Assembly (NCBI GenBank): GCA_041662605.1
Contig: JBAZSD010000005.1
Span: 1-64,000, forward strand
Origin: Desulfomonilaceae bacterium
GTDB lineage: Bacteria > Desulfobacterota > Desulfomonilia > Desulfomonilales > Desulfomonilaceae
DNA length: 64,000 nt
Direction: 5' to 3'
Part shown: in pieces, positions 36,969 to 44,582 of the stretch
Layout: each line of letters starts with the position of its first letter
How positions within the stretch are numbered: the first letter of the stretch is position 1
Position numbers and translations under genes: made by a program
Notes under the pieces: model-generated
Told to the model about the DNA's origin: nothing
The model's database searches: none
The model's input: the letters and a program-made list of their open reading frames with translations, nothing else

Positions 36969-37628
36969 CTAAGGAAGAGAGTATCTAATGACCGTCCTTT
37001 TCAGATTAAGATATGGCAAAAAACCTTCCCAACGGCGGTATTCATTGAGGAATAAAAATTCTGATTCGAGCGAAGCAGGCGCCTCAGAGTACATTCGTAT
37101 CAGTGATCCATGTGACAGCAAAAACCTATTTGCATCTAAGGAATGTAGGCTACCTTTCGGGAGCGCCCTGAACGTAACAACATCGAATAAGCAATTTGTT
37201 TGAGAAGAGAAATAATCCTGCGTCGTTCGGTTTACAAAACGAATATCGGATAAACCAAGTTCTTTGGCTATATGTTTCATGAAAACGATTCTTTTTGAAC
37301 TTTTATCCAGCAAAGTGAGTTTTATAGAATCGTCAGCAATTTTCAGAACTAATCCCGGAAAACCCGCGCCAGATCCAATATCCAAGAGTTTTTTCCCTGA
37401 TGTGTCTTCCCAGACTTTAAGAATCGTCAAAGAATCTAAAAAATGAACGACCGCAATTCTCTTGGGATCCGTGATGGAAGTCAAATTGACCTTTTTATTC
37501 CAGGATATCAGCAAATCAATGTAAGATATCATTTTGGAAAAAGCAGCTTTCCGAACGGGAATCCGTAAAAATCGCGCGCCTTCCGAAAGGATTGCAATCA
37601 GGTCAGGACATGTTTTGAGTTGAGTCAT
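36969..37628 (-). CDS. rsmG: 16S rRNA (guanine(527)-N(7))-methyltransferase RsmG
   Basis: Methylates G527 of 16S rRNA (also called GidB). The 219-residue protein has the class I methyltransferase core: VHFLDSLTILKV, the SAM-binding LLDIGSGAGFPGLVLKI, LLDKSSKRIVFMKHIAKELGL, and VTFRALP. It is the usual upstream neighbour of parA-parB in origin regions. Its start overlaps the end of cutA by 26 bp, so it appears to follow cutA on the same transcript. The C-terminus is normal for the family. Confidence 0.94.
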   Translation of the reverse strand: MTQLKTCPDLIAILSEGARFLRIPVRKAAFSKMISYIDLLISWNKKVNLTSITDPKRIAVVHFLDSLTILKVWEDTSGKKLLDIGSGAGFPGLVLKIADDSIKLTLLDKSSKRIVFMKHIAKELGLSDIRFVNRTTQDYFSSQTNCLFDVVTFRALPKGSLHSLDANRFLLSHGSLIRMYSEAPASLESEFLFLNEYRRWEGFLPYLNLKRTVIRYSLP

Positions 37629-37929
37629 TAATCCAGTTTAAATATTCGGGAAGCCCATCAAGAATTTTAATACAAATTATTTCGGGAGTCTCATAAGGAT
37701 GCGCCTGTCTAACCCGATTCTTAAGTGTTTCAAATAGGGAGTATTTGGTTTTGATAATAAGCAGAAATTCGTTTTCATCAAATATTTTATTTTTCCATGT
37801 ATATATTGATCTGATTTGAGAAATTATATTTACACACGCTGCAATTTTTTCCTGAACTAAGGAAAACGCGATAATTTCAGCATTTTCGCGGGTATCCACG
37901 GTTACAAAACAAACAACGCATGATTCCAT
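37603..37929 (-). CDS. cutA: CutA family protein
   Basis: A 108-residue ferredoxin-like trimeric protein of the CutA1 (divalent cation tolerance) family; the biological role is still uncertain. The family pattern appears in VTVDTRENAEIIAFSLVQEKIAACVNI, the SIYTWKNKIFDENEFLLIIKT middle and the VRQAHPYETPEI block. It overlaps rsmG by 26 bp and precedes it, an unusual neighbour for the origin cluster. It is divergent from carD, with a promoter region of about 250 bp between them. Confidence 0.93.
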   Translation of the reverse strand: MESCVVCFVTVDTRENAEIIAFSLVQEKIAACVNIISQIRSIYTWKNKIFDENEFLLIIKTKYSLFETLKNRVRQAHPYETPEIICIKILDGLPEYLNWINDSTQNMS

Positions 37930-37954
37930 AATTACTCCATATTGTGCTTTTATG

Positions 37955-37981
37955 TTGACAAGCTACTATAACTTGTATAAT
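37955..37981 (+). promoter_or_regulatory. Sigma-70 type promoter for carD, 15-bp spacer
   Basis: TTGACA (37955-37960) and TATAAT (37976-37981) both match consensus exactly but are separated by only 15 bp instead of about 17. It would give a leader of about 190 nt before carD. Short spacers reduce promoter strength and are the kind of defect that CarD-type proteins can offset; feedback is only speculation. Confidence 0.6.
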
Positions 37982-38181
37982 CTCATTTTCGGTGAAACCT
38001 CTAGTGGGGTAGGAAATGGTCGAGCGGGATCCTTTTAACAAGGCCCTTATGGCGAAACCTTAACCGAAAAAACTTATTAAGTCACCAAAAACGCCTTAAA
38101 AAGCGCCTCTCTGATGGGTTAATTTTTTTCCGGACCTAGATCTGAGCCGATCACTGAACCGCAAAGAAAGGGAGCTGGGTA

Positions 38182-38712
38182 ATGTTCAAGATCGGAGATG
38201 TTGTGGTGTACCCGGTTCACGGGGTAGCGAGAATCATTGGAATCAGAAAAGAAAAAATTGGGACCTCTGATCAACTCTGCTACATATTGGAAACGGAAAT
38301 AAAAACCGCCAATGAAAAACCAGTAATTAAACTCCCAATTGACAAAGTCGAGTCCAACCGCGTACGAAAGATAGTTGATGAAAGTGAAGTTTGTCAGGTT
38401 ATCGACATCCTCAAAAAACGCGGAATGAAAACTGATTCCCAGACTTGGAACCGCAGGCATCGGGAATACCAGGACAAAATGCGTAGCGGAAGCATATTCC
38501 AGGCGGCGGAAGTTTACCGGGACTTGAGTCTACTGAAAGAAAGCAAAGACCTTTCACATGGGGAAAGAAGGCTTTTTGACCAAGCCTACAATTTACTTAT
38601 CAAAGAACTGTCTATCGCAAAACAAACTGATGAAACGGAGATAGAGCGTACGTTAAACAGTATCTTTCAAAGAAGCGGCTTTAATCTGAACGAATGCGCT
38701 AAAGACTGCTGA
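38182..38712 (+). CDS. carD: CarD/CdnL-family transcription regulator
   Basis: Binds the beta lobe of RNA polymerase and stabilises open complexes at rRNA and other promoters. The 176-residue product has an N-terminal RNA polymerase-interacting domain (about 1-65; FKIGDVVVYPVHGVARIIGI, VIKLPIDKVESNRVRKI) and a helical C-terminal DNA-binding domain (QTWNRRHREYQDKMRSGSIFQAAEVYRDL, LSHGERRLFDQAYNLLIKEL). GGGAG precedes the ATG. Length and both domains are complete. It precedes yacL by 49 bp on the same strand, an arrangement known in other bacteria. Confidence 0.93.
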   Translation: MFKIGDVVVYPVHGVARIIGIRKEKIGTSDQLCYILETEIKTANEKPVIKLPIDKVESNRVRKIVDESEVCQVIDILKKRGMKTDSQTWNRRHREYQDKMRSGSIFQAAEVYRDLSLLKESKDLSHGERRLFDQAYNLLIKELSIAKQTDETEIERTLNSIFQRSGFNLNECAKDC

Positions 38713-38761
38713 CTACTTCATGAAATAAAAATGGTGGATCATAAACTGAAAGGATCTCTTT

Positions 38762-39751
38762 TTGCCGCTTAGTAAGATAATCTCATCGATTATTCTGGCA
38801 AGTTATGTCTTCTTCGGTTCTCTCATCAGTTATTCTCTCTTTAATTCACTTGAACAAATATTTTTAGGAATCATATTTTTCGTAGTTCTGGGATTGGGGA
38901 CACTCAAATTACTTCACATCTGGTTGAGTTCAGACGTTTTTAAAATAGTTGGGGCGGTTATTGGAGCTATAACAGGACTAATATCAAGTGTGATATTGAT
39001 CTGGAGTGTATCTTCCATAATTGATAACCCAGACATACTAGGGCCGTTGATTTGCCTTCTAACAATTGTTTTCATTTTGACAGGGATTCAGCTTGGTTCC
39101 GCAAAGACACGGGAATTCCGCGAGAACATAGGGACTCCAGACTCCGGCGTTCGTAAAATAGTAGGAGTCTTGGACACATCCGTAATAATTGATGGCAGAA
39201 TTTCCGATATATGTGAAACAGGTTTTATGGACGGTGATCTTATAATCCCACAATTTGTGTTGCAGGAATTACAAACCATAGCAGACTCCAGCGAGTCTAC
39301 GAAAAGAACACGTGGGCGAAGAGGTCTGGATATACTCAATAAAATAAAAAAACAAGCCTACGTGAAGATCATAATCTCTGACGCAGATTATCCATCAGTT
39401 AAAGAAGTTGACCAAAAATTGATTCAATTGGCCAAGGAATTGAACTGTTCAATAATAACAAACGACTTTAATTTGAATAAGGTTGCGGAAGTTCAATCCA
39501 TACAGGTACTGAATATCAATCAACTGGCTAATGCTCTTAAACCCATAGTGTTGCCCGGCGAGACAATGAAAGTCCAAGTGATAAAAGAAGGGAAAGAACC
39601 GGGGCAGGGTGTCGCATACCTTGATGACGGCACGATGGTTGTAATAGACAACGGCAAAAAATTCATGGGAAAGACTATGGATGCTACAGTGACAAGCGTG
39701 TTACAAACCACAGCAGGAAGAATGATTTTCGCTACCTATAAAAATACATGA
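38762..39751 (+). CDS. PIN/TRAM domain membrane protein (YacL type)
   Basis: The 329-residue product has four predicted membrane helices (about 5-125), then a PIN nuclease-like domain (about 135-260; VLDTSVIIDGRISDI, IPQFVLQELQTIADS, IITNDFNLNKVA, with the acidic metal ligands in place) and a C-terminal TRAM domain (about 275-329; GQGVAYLDDGTMVVIDNGKKFMG). The Bacillus relative is YacL, a membrane PIN protein of unclear RNA or DNA role. The start is TTG at 38762 with AAGGA 8 bases upstream. It follows carD as in Firmicutes, but ispD and ispF do not follow. Confidence 0.88.
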   Translation: MPLSKIISSIILASYVFFGSLISYSLFNSLEQIFLGIIFFVVLGLGTLKLLHIWLSSDVFKIVGAVIGAITGLISSVILIWSVSSIIDNPDILGPLICLLTIVFILTGIQLGSAKTREFRENIGTPDSGVRKIVGVLDTSVIIDGRISDICETGFMDGDLIIPQFVLQELQTIADSSESTKRTRGRRGLDILNKIKKQAYVKIIISDADYPSVKEVDQKLIQLAKELNCSIITNDFNLNKVAEVQSIQVLNINQLANALKPIVLPGETMKVQVIKEGKEPGQGVAYLDDGTMVVIDNGKKFMGKTMDATVTSVLQTTAGRMIFATYKNT

Positions 39752-39765
39752 ACAAAAAAAGAAAA

Positions 39766-39803
39766 AGGCCGGACAGACACCATCAAGTGTTTTGATCCGA
39801 CCT
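39766..39803 (-). terminator. Rho-independent terminator of the 39884-40624 gene
   Basis: On the minus strand AGGTCGGA and TCCGGCCT (one mismatch) close a hairpin that also holds an inner ACAC/GTGT pair, followed by TTTTTCTTTTTTTG. This is a good terminator for the minus-strand membrane-anchored protein gene. Confidence 0.75.
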
Positions 39804-39883
39804 CTCCATTTAACAATGGATATTGAACAGAATTCCAACCGCTCACGGCCCGGTTGAATCACGCAAACGGAACGACAGACCCT

Positions 39884-40624
39884 CTAACTCCTTCCTCTAG
39901 CCGCTAAATACTCCTGCCAGAGCTTTGTACCCGATTCCGCCGGATTCCCGGCGTCATTCCACCATTTAATGAAATCCTTATAAGTCATTAAAAAATCAGC
40001 CCAGGTACCATTTGGCGCAAACCGCTTTTTCCAATCAGGGAAAAGATCGTCATTGGCCAACTGATACTCGTCTTCCCCAAAATCAGGGAAAGTCTTTTGA
40101 AATAATTGAAGTCGTTGTTCTGAGGTCAATTGATTTTCCGGCGGTTTAACAGCATTGACGGTTGCCGGAACAGAATTATTAGGAGAAATCACAGTTTCTT
40201 TTGGAGCCGTAACCACCTCTTCCTTTGGCGCAATGGCAGCAACAGGAGGCGTCTCAGGGCTTTTGTCAATAACAGGCGCAGTAGCCGCCGGCATATTCAA
40301 CGGGGCTACCTGAGGGAGCTGAGGGCCAGAAGCGGATGGTTCCAACATGGACATGGCGTTTGGAGGAGCCATTGCCTGAAGTTGGGCGATTATCCAACCT
40401 CTTTGAGGATCAAATTCCTGGATGCCACCGAAGAGTTTGTCAATCCTATAAGCCTTTCCTAAACCTACCGGGCTCAAGTAGTGGTATCGATTTTGAATTC
40501 CCAAGATCAAAAAAGACACCGCAATAATCCCCAAAAATACCCAGGAATGAACTTTGCTCCAACCAGGGCTGGATTTTGGAATATTCAAATCGGGACGTCG
40601 CTCTTCACTTGGTCTGTCGATCAT
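39884..40624 (-). CDS. Membrane-anchored protein of unknown function
   Basis: I do not recognise this 246-residue protein. It has a short cytoplasmic N-terminus, one membrane helix (about 28-47, SWVFLGIIAVSFLILGIQN), a Pro/Ala/Val-rich tether (about 85-160), and a folded C-terminal part of about 75 residues (QRLQLFQKTFPDFGEDEYQLANDDLFPDWKKRFAPNGTWADFLMTYKDFIKWWND). The C-terminal part is rich in Trp, Phe and Asp. The topology suggests a periplasmic domain on a stalk, as in proteins that reach peptidoglycan or the outer membrane. No catalytic motif was identified. A terminator follows at 39766-39803. Confidence 0.6.
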   Translation of the reverse strand: MIDRPSEERRPDLNIPKSSPGWSKVHSWVFLGIIAVSFLILGIQNRYHYLSPVGLGKAYRIDKLFGGIQEFDPQRGWIIAQLQAMAPPNAMSMLEPSASGPQLPQVAPLNMPAATAPVIDKSPETPPVAAIAPKEEVVTAPKETVISPNNSVPATVNAVKPPENQLTSEQRLQLFQKTFPDFGEDEYQLANDDLFPDWKKRFAPNGTWADFLMTYKDFIKWWNDAGNPAESGTKLWQEYLAARGRS

Positions 40625-40829
40625 CCCACAGCCTCCTTAAAAAGGGCAATGTAAGGGTAAAAACCCTCGAGTGTTTTTAATATATCACATTTGGAAAATT
40701 ATGTAAATCACTAATTGAAGGTAATTTTTTATAATCAATGAGGGATATTTAAAAAAAGACTGGAAAAAAAATTATCTGGAAAAGTGAAAAAAGACTTGCC
40801 TGTTGGAAGAAATATGGTAGGAAGAATGC

Positions 40830-40849
40830 ACTTCTCAACATACCCTTTC
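40830..40849 (+). repeat. 20-bp direct repeat, copy 1
   Basis: ACTTCTCAACATACCCTTTC is identical to 42585-42604. A related TGGTAGG stretch precedes both copies, so the shared element is about 35 bp. The two copies flank the beta-barrel-like gene at 41062-42126. Confidence 0.8.
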
Positions 40850-40856
40850 ACTTCGT

Positions 40857-40909
40857 GAAAAGCCCAGAAAGGGGCGGCATATTAAGCCGTTTTCGGGCTT
40901 TTCATTTTT
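40857..40909 (+). terminator. Rho-independent terminator, orphan
   Basis: A 9-bp stem GAAAAGCCC/GGGCTTTTC with an inner CGGC/GCCG hairpin, followed by ATTTTTC. The nearest plus-strand gene upstream is yacL, more than 1.1 kb away and separated by a minus-strand gene, so it probably ends an unannotated transcript. Confidence 0.7.
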
Positions 40910-40928
40910 CTAGGGTTAAGGTAAATAA

Positions 40929-41048
40929 TGAATGGCGCCGGAGGAGGGCTTTATAACCCTATGGTTTCCCAGACTTTCGGGACATTCAGTCTAGGGAGAG
41001 TTTAAACCCAATTTCACATGAAGGGACATTCAGAGCCGGCGCCATTCA
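40929..41048. repeat. 120-bp structured element with 13-bp inverted ends
   Basis: TGAATGGCGCCGG (40929-40941) and CCGGCGCCATTCA (41036-41048) are perfect complements. Inside are a CCC-AGACT/AGTCT-A-GGG stem (40968-40996), AGGG/CCCT (40945-40960), and a CCC-TTC-GAA-GGG stem (about 41007-41025), plus the direct repeat GGGACATTCAG at 40979-40989 and 41023-41033. The arrangement could be a multi-branched RNA or a short non-autonomous inverted-repeat element. It begins 14 bp downstream of the minus-strand gene ending at 41062. Confidence 0.6.
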
Positions 41049-41061
41049 AGCTGAAGAGATC

Positions 41062-42126
41062 CTAAAAAATCAATCCACCTTCAACAAAACCACCCTCAAG
41101 ATACAGATTCATCTTAAGATCGTTACGGCTCTCGTTGAAATTCAACCACCTGTAACCACCTTTCACAAAACCCCATCTACCGCAATTTAGAGGAACACTG
41201 AATCTCATACCTGGCTGTATGTCCAAAACCAGCGTATTGTCCAGGTAGCCAATACTGGCTTTGGTATCGCAAGACAAAGTCGAGCCATTGCAAAGAGTAC
41301 GAATGCACTTTTTCAGGTCTATACCCGACATCAACATCTGCCGATCTCTATCCAGTTTACTGGCCGGCCAGGTTGGACAAACCGAACAAGACACCTTGAA
41401 CTCCTGAGGGTTATACAACCAGGCGGTGTAAATCGATAAATTGGCGTTACACGTGTTGATGGCCGTATACATCAAGCCCAGGCGTTGATAAATGAAATTC
41501 CAGTCGGTACGAACCTGATTACCGGCAGTAACATTCCAGAAACCGATATTAAATGACCGGTTCGCTGTAGTAGTGGCGCTTAGGCTTATAGGCATTATTG
41601 AGTAGTATATCGACCAATTCCAGTTTATTTGATAATAGGCCGAATATTCACCAAGCACTGGATGCTTCGGGAGCCCAAGGTCATCAGTAATACTCGCTTC
41701 TGTGGTGGTTAGCCCATTTACCACCGCAGGCCATTGAATAGTCCCGCTAAGCTTGGCGAAAAAAGCTTGAGCGCTGATTTCCCACTGCCTCGGCATCCTT
41801 CTTGGAAGAATACAAGGGGGGTCAGGTTTCGACCCGCAGGCTACCAAGGGTGGACATGCCGCAGGCCTGACTTTTGTAATTGGCCGGGCGTATCCTATAT
41901 GAGGTCTGAATGCAGCCAATTGTGGTCCGGGGCCTGACGCAGGGATAGCAGAAGCTTGAAAGAACTCGGACGATGGAGCATACGAGGCGGGTTCAGTGTT
42001 ATATGACTGATTACCACCAGGGTCGACGACAACATTAATAGAATGTTGGTTTTCGTAAGAGTATGCAATTAATGCAGAATTGAAAAATACTAGACATACC
42101 AGTAGCATAACAGTGCTTCTTTTCAT
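41062..42126 (-). CDS. Probable outer-membrane protein of unknown family
   Basis: The 354-residue product from the ATG at 42126 (GGGAGGAC precedes it) has a signal peptide (MKRSTVMLLVCLVFFNSALIAYS), a low-complexity Ser/Pro/Ala region (about 25-85), a Pro-Arg-Cys segment (AACPPLVACGSKPDPPCILPRR), and then about 240 residues of alternating strands with many aromatics (AYYQINWNWSIYYSIMPISL, KGGYRWLNFNE, LYLEGGFVEGGLIF). The last residue is phenylalanine, as in BAM-dependent outer-membrane proteins. Several cysteines in the barrel part (CNANL, CSVCPTW, CIRTLCNGSTLSC) suggest disulphides or metal binding. The family is not recognised. It is flanked by repeat elements and AT-rich DNA. Confidence 0.6.
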   Translation of the reverse strand: MKRSTVMLLVCLVFFNSALIAYSYENQHSINVVVDPGGNQSYNTEPASYAPSSEFFQASAIPASGPGPQLAAFRPHIGYARPITKVRPAACPPLVACGSKPDPPCILPRRMPRQWEISAQAFFAKLSGTIQWPAVVNGLTTTEASITDDLGLPKHPVLGEYSAYYQINWNWSIYYSIMPISLSATTTANRSFNIGFWNVTAGNQVRTDWNFIYQRLGLMYTAINTCNANLSIYTAWLYNPQEFKVSCSVCPTWPASKLDRDRQMLMSGIDLKKCIRTLCNGSTLSCDTKASIGYLDNTLVLDIQPGMRFSVPLNCGRWGFVKGGYRWLNFNESRNDLKMNLYLEGGFVEGGLIF

Positions 42127-42163
42127 TGCGCTGTCCTCCCAGATCGAACTCACTGGTAATGCT

Positions 42164-42190
42164 TAAATATTTTCCACGAAAAATTGTCAA
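42164..42190 (-). promoter_or_regulatory. Possible promoter of the outer-membrane protein gene
   Basis: On minus TTGACA (plus 42185-42190) is followed after 15 bp by TATTTA (plus 42164-42169), about 40 bp upstream of the ATG at 42126. The -35 is perfect and the -10 is weak. Confidence 0.4.
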
Positions 42191-42584
42191 GGAAAAAAGA
42201 TAAAATTAACCATATATTGTGTTTTTTTATTAGAAACAACTTATTAAACACAACATATTGATTATATATTAATAAATTAACAATATTTCTTAATATTAAT
42301 TTTACAGATATTACAATAAATCTCTAAAATTAAGGGATTAATTAACTATTAAAGTAAAACATGATCAGACTAAACTTTAAGCATGCTCTTCTAAAATATC
42401 GTATCTGTGAGTTCGAACTAGAGAAAAGCATCTCTAAATTTGTCTAACTACTGATCCTTCTTTCCTGGATGGCCCTGGTTTGACAGAAACCAATTCCAAT
42501 ATTGGACATAAGAACCAGCTCATAATCGAAGACGATTAAATGTTAAGTTGGAAAAACTAATGAAAACTAATTGGTAGGGTAATA

Positions 42585-42604
42585 ACTTCTCAACATACCC
42601 TTTC
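42585..42604 (+). repeat. 20-bp direct repeat, copy 2
   Basis: Identical to 40830-40849 (ACTTCTCAACATACCCTTTC), with a TTGGTAGGG stretch just upstream. It is not followed by a terminator hairpin as copy 1 is. Confidence 0.8.
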
Positions 42605-42813
42605 CAACACTGCAACTAACTAATTTCACGTATTATATGAATACATTTTATTGTCAAGAAAAAAATGATGCTTTTAAATGAATATGTTAGGCATAAAAAC
42701 TTATATATTTTCGATATATGGAGAGTAGCTTATCATAGCAACATATTGATATTATGTAATTAAGATGTTGACAGTAGAGAAATGAATAAAATCCATGGTA
42801 TCCTAGTTTCATA

Positions 42814-43884
42814 ATGAAGAATCTGCTTTGTTACAAAGCTGGTCCCGGTATTTTGCCAATTATAAGGGACGAAGGACTAAAACCTGAACGCGTACGCGTA
42901 TTCACAGGACCGGCAGGTGGCCCTAAATGGTTTGTTTCAGTGGGTTTTGATCGTACTGTCATTGAATCAAAATTCCTGGAAAAATCTTCTTTCAAACGCG
43001 TGCTTTTGGCGGGCTCTTCCGCAGGAGCGTGGAGATGTCTGGCCATGGCCTGCACGGATCCGTTAAGCGCGTACGAAAAATTGAGGTACAGTTATTCGAG
43101 AAATGTTTTCACGGCTCAAGACAACCCATTGAGCGTGGCTATGAAAATCAGGGCAAATGTGGAAAGTTTTATAGATGATCGGGATATCCCATACATATTG
43201 AATCACCCTAAATTTGATCTGGCGATTCACACAGTGCGGTCAAAAAATATTGCCGCTTCCGAAAATGTTCGAATTGAGGGCATGGCGCTAATCGTTTCAG
43301 CGGGATTAAATTTGTTCAGTTCCGATTTGATGAAGCCTTTCTATGAAAAAGCAATTTTTTACACCGGACCTCGAAAGCCTGATTTTATTTCTGCAGGTTT
43401 CAAAGGAACAGCCATCCACATGGATGAGGAAAATCTTAAAGACGTAGCTTTGGCAACGGGTTCTCTGCCATATTTTATTCGAGGGGTTTCCCGAATTTCC
43501 GGCGCTCCTAGAGGCGTATACCGGGATGGAGGATTAATAAATTATCAACTAAACGAGGATTACTATCCTGCGGACGGGCTGACCCTGTTTTTTCATTATC
43601 AGGAGAAAATAACGCCTGGGTGGTTTGACAAGAAACTTTCCTGGAAAAAACCATCTGTTAAGACCTTGGACAGAGTGCTCCAAATCTACCCAAGCAAGGA
43701 GTTTTTGAAGATGCTGCCTGGGGAGAAAATTCCTGACAGGGAAGATTTCTTTATATTCGCCAAAAACCCTGATGAAAGAATCAAGAGATGGGATAATGTA
43801 TGCAAAGCAAGTGAAACACTAGGTCAGATTTTTATCGAAGACAACGAGTCAGGCCGAATTCGTGATCTTGTGCAACCTCTATAG
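42814..43884 (+). CDS. Patatin-like phospholipase family protein
   Basis: The 356-residue product has the patatin active-site elements: an oxyanion Gly-rich loop (TGPAGGPKW, about 31-39), the nucleophile Ser69 in GSSAG, and the catalytic Asp238 in RDGG. These define a Ser-Asp dyad lipid acyl hydrolase. There is no signal peptide or membrane helix, so it is probably cytosolic. The N-terminus KNLLCYKAGPGILPIIRDEGL and the C-terminal region are not typical of the bacterial ExoU or CapV types that I know, so the substrate and role are unknown. It is the first of three genes on plus (patatin, dCMP deaminase, ParB-fold-like) with 35-50 bp spacing, downstream of AT-rich DNA. Confidence 0.8.
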   Translation: MKNLLCYKAGPGILPIIRDEGLKPERVRVFTGPAGGPKWFVSVGFDRTVIESKFLEKSSFKRVLLAGSSAGAWRCLAMACTDPLSAYEKLRYSYSRNVFTAQDNPLSVAMKIRANVESFIDDRDIPYILNHPKFDLAIHTVRSKNIAASENVRIEGMALIVSAGLNLFSSDLMKPFYEKAIFYTGPRKPDFISAGFKGTAIHMDEENLKDVALATGSLPYFIRGVSRISGAPRGVYRDGGLINYQLNEDYYPADGLTLFFHYQEKITPGWFDKKLSWKKPSVKTLDRVLQIYPSKEFLKMLPGEKIPDREDFFIFAKNPDERIKRWDNVCKASETLGQIFIEDNESGRIRDLVQPL

Positions 43885-43928
43885 TTATTGAACAAATCCA
43901 TTGGGAGCTATTTAAAAAGGTGTCCAGA

Positions 43929-44537
43929 ATGAATAGACCGACGTGGCATGAATACTTCATGATGCTAGCGAAATTGGTAAGCGCGCGTTCTACTTGCAAT
44001 TCGAGAAAAATAGGAGCGGTAATTGTCAGGAATAATAGGATCTTGGCCACTGGTTATAATGGAGCGGTACACGGCGCTCCACACTGTTCCGACAAAGGGC
44101 CGGATTTTTGTTTACGACGAGCTATAGGAGCCCATGACGCGGAAAAATACAATTATTGTCTTTCAAGTCATGCTGAAGTCAATGCGGTCAACCAAGCGGC
44201 CAGGTTCGGCACATCACTGGAGAACGCCACTCTTTATTGCACATTAGAGCCATGTAACTGGTGTTTCAAACAACTGATCCAGGCAGGTATCAGTGAAATA
44301 TATTATGAATCAGCTTATGATTCCAAGAACAAAGATTTTGACCGTTTCTGGCGTCAAATCATGGAAACAAATAAAGAAATAAAGGTATTTAAACAAATAT
44401 ACATCTCAAATGAAGCCAAGGAGCTTATGATAAGAACTTTACTCGATGATTCTACCCGTAAGTTGATAGCTACGGATCCAAAACAGAGTTCGGAGTTAAA
44501 AGAAGAACCGCTGACTTTATTTCTTAAAGACTTCTAA
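43929..44537 (+). CDS. dCMP deaminase
   Basis: Deaminates dCMP to dUMP for dTMP synthesis. The 202-residue product has the zinc-deaminase core: a RSTCNSRKIGAVIVRNNRILATGYNGAVHGAPHC segment typical of dCMP deaminases, the catalytic SSHAEVNAVNQAA with the zinc His and proton-carrying Glu, and CTLEPCNWC with the two zinc cysteines. I chose the ATG at 43929 because AAAGG lies 8 bases upstream; a GTG nine bases earlier is in frame. A C-terminal extension of about 60 residues exceeds the common length. It lies 44 bp after the patatin stop and 45 bp before the next gene. Confidence 0.85.
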   Translation: MNRPTWHEYFMMLAKLVSARSTCNSRKIGAVIVRNNRILATGYNGAVHGAPHCSDKGPDFCLRRAIGAHDAEKYNYCLSSHAEVNAVNQAARFGTSLENATLYCTLEPCNWCFKQLIQAGISEIYYESAYDSKNKDFDRFWRQIMETNKEIKVFKQIYISNEAKELMIRTLLDDSTRKLIATDPKQSSELKEEPLTLFLKDF

Positions 44538-44582
44538 AAACATACTCATTTTTTAACACAACGATTTTCTGGATGAGAGAAC

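Larger units (their letters stand above)
40815..40909 (+). ncRNA. Candidate small RNA: repeat motif plus terminator
   Basis: A TGGTAGG-type start at 40815, the 20-bp repeat ACTTCTCAACATACCCTTTC at 40830-40849, and a terminator hairpin GAAAAGCCC (40857-40865)/GGGCTTTTC (40895-40903) with an inner CGGC/GCCG pair, then ATTTTTC. A transcript ending here would belong to no known gene. No clear promoter was found upstream. Confidence 0.35.
40625..41061. other. Non-coding region with repeat, terminator and structured element
   Basis: A 437-bp stretch without a gene. It holds a 20-bp sequence repeated at 42585-42604, a rho-independent terminator on plus, and a 120-bp element closed by 13-bp inverted repeats (each listed separately). 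One or more small RNAs are plausible. Confidence 0.5.
42127..42813. other. AT-rich intergenic region, about 0.7 kb
   Basis: No gene. The sequence is strikingly AT-rich (long stretches of ATTA, TAAT and AATAT near 42210-42370 and 42640-42770). It contains the second copy of the 20-bp repeat (42585-42604) and the word CAACATATTGAT twice (from 42251 and from 42739). It may hold regulatory sites for the two divergent genes or be acquired DNA; no coding frame is convincing. Confidence 0.5.

Noticed and set aside
42360..42470. Possible tRNA from GTTCGAACT near 42410
   Set aside because: No acceptor or anticodon stems can be paired around it.
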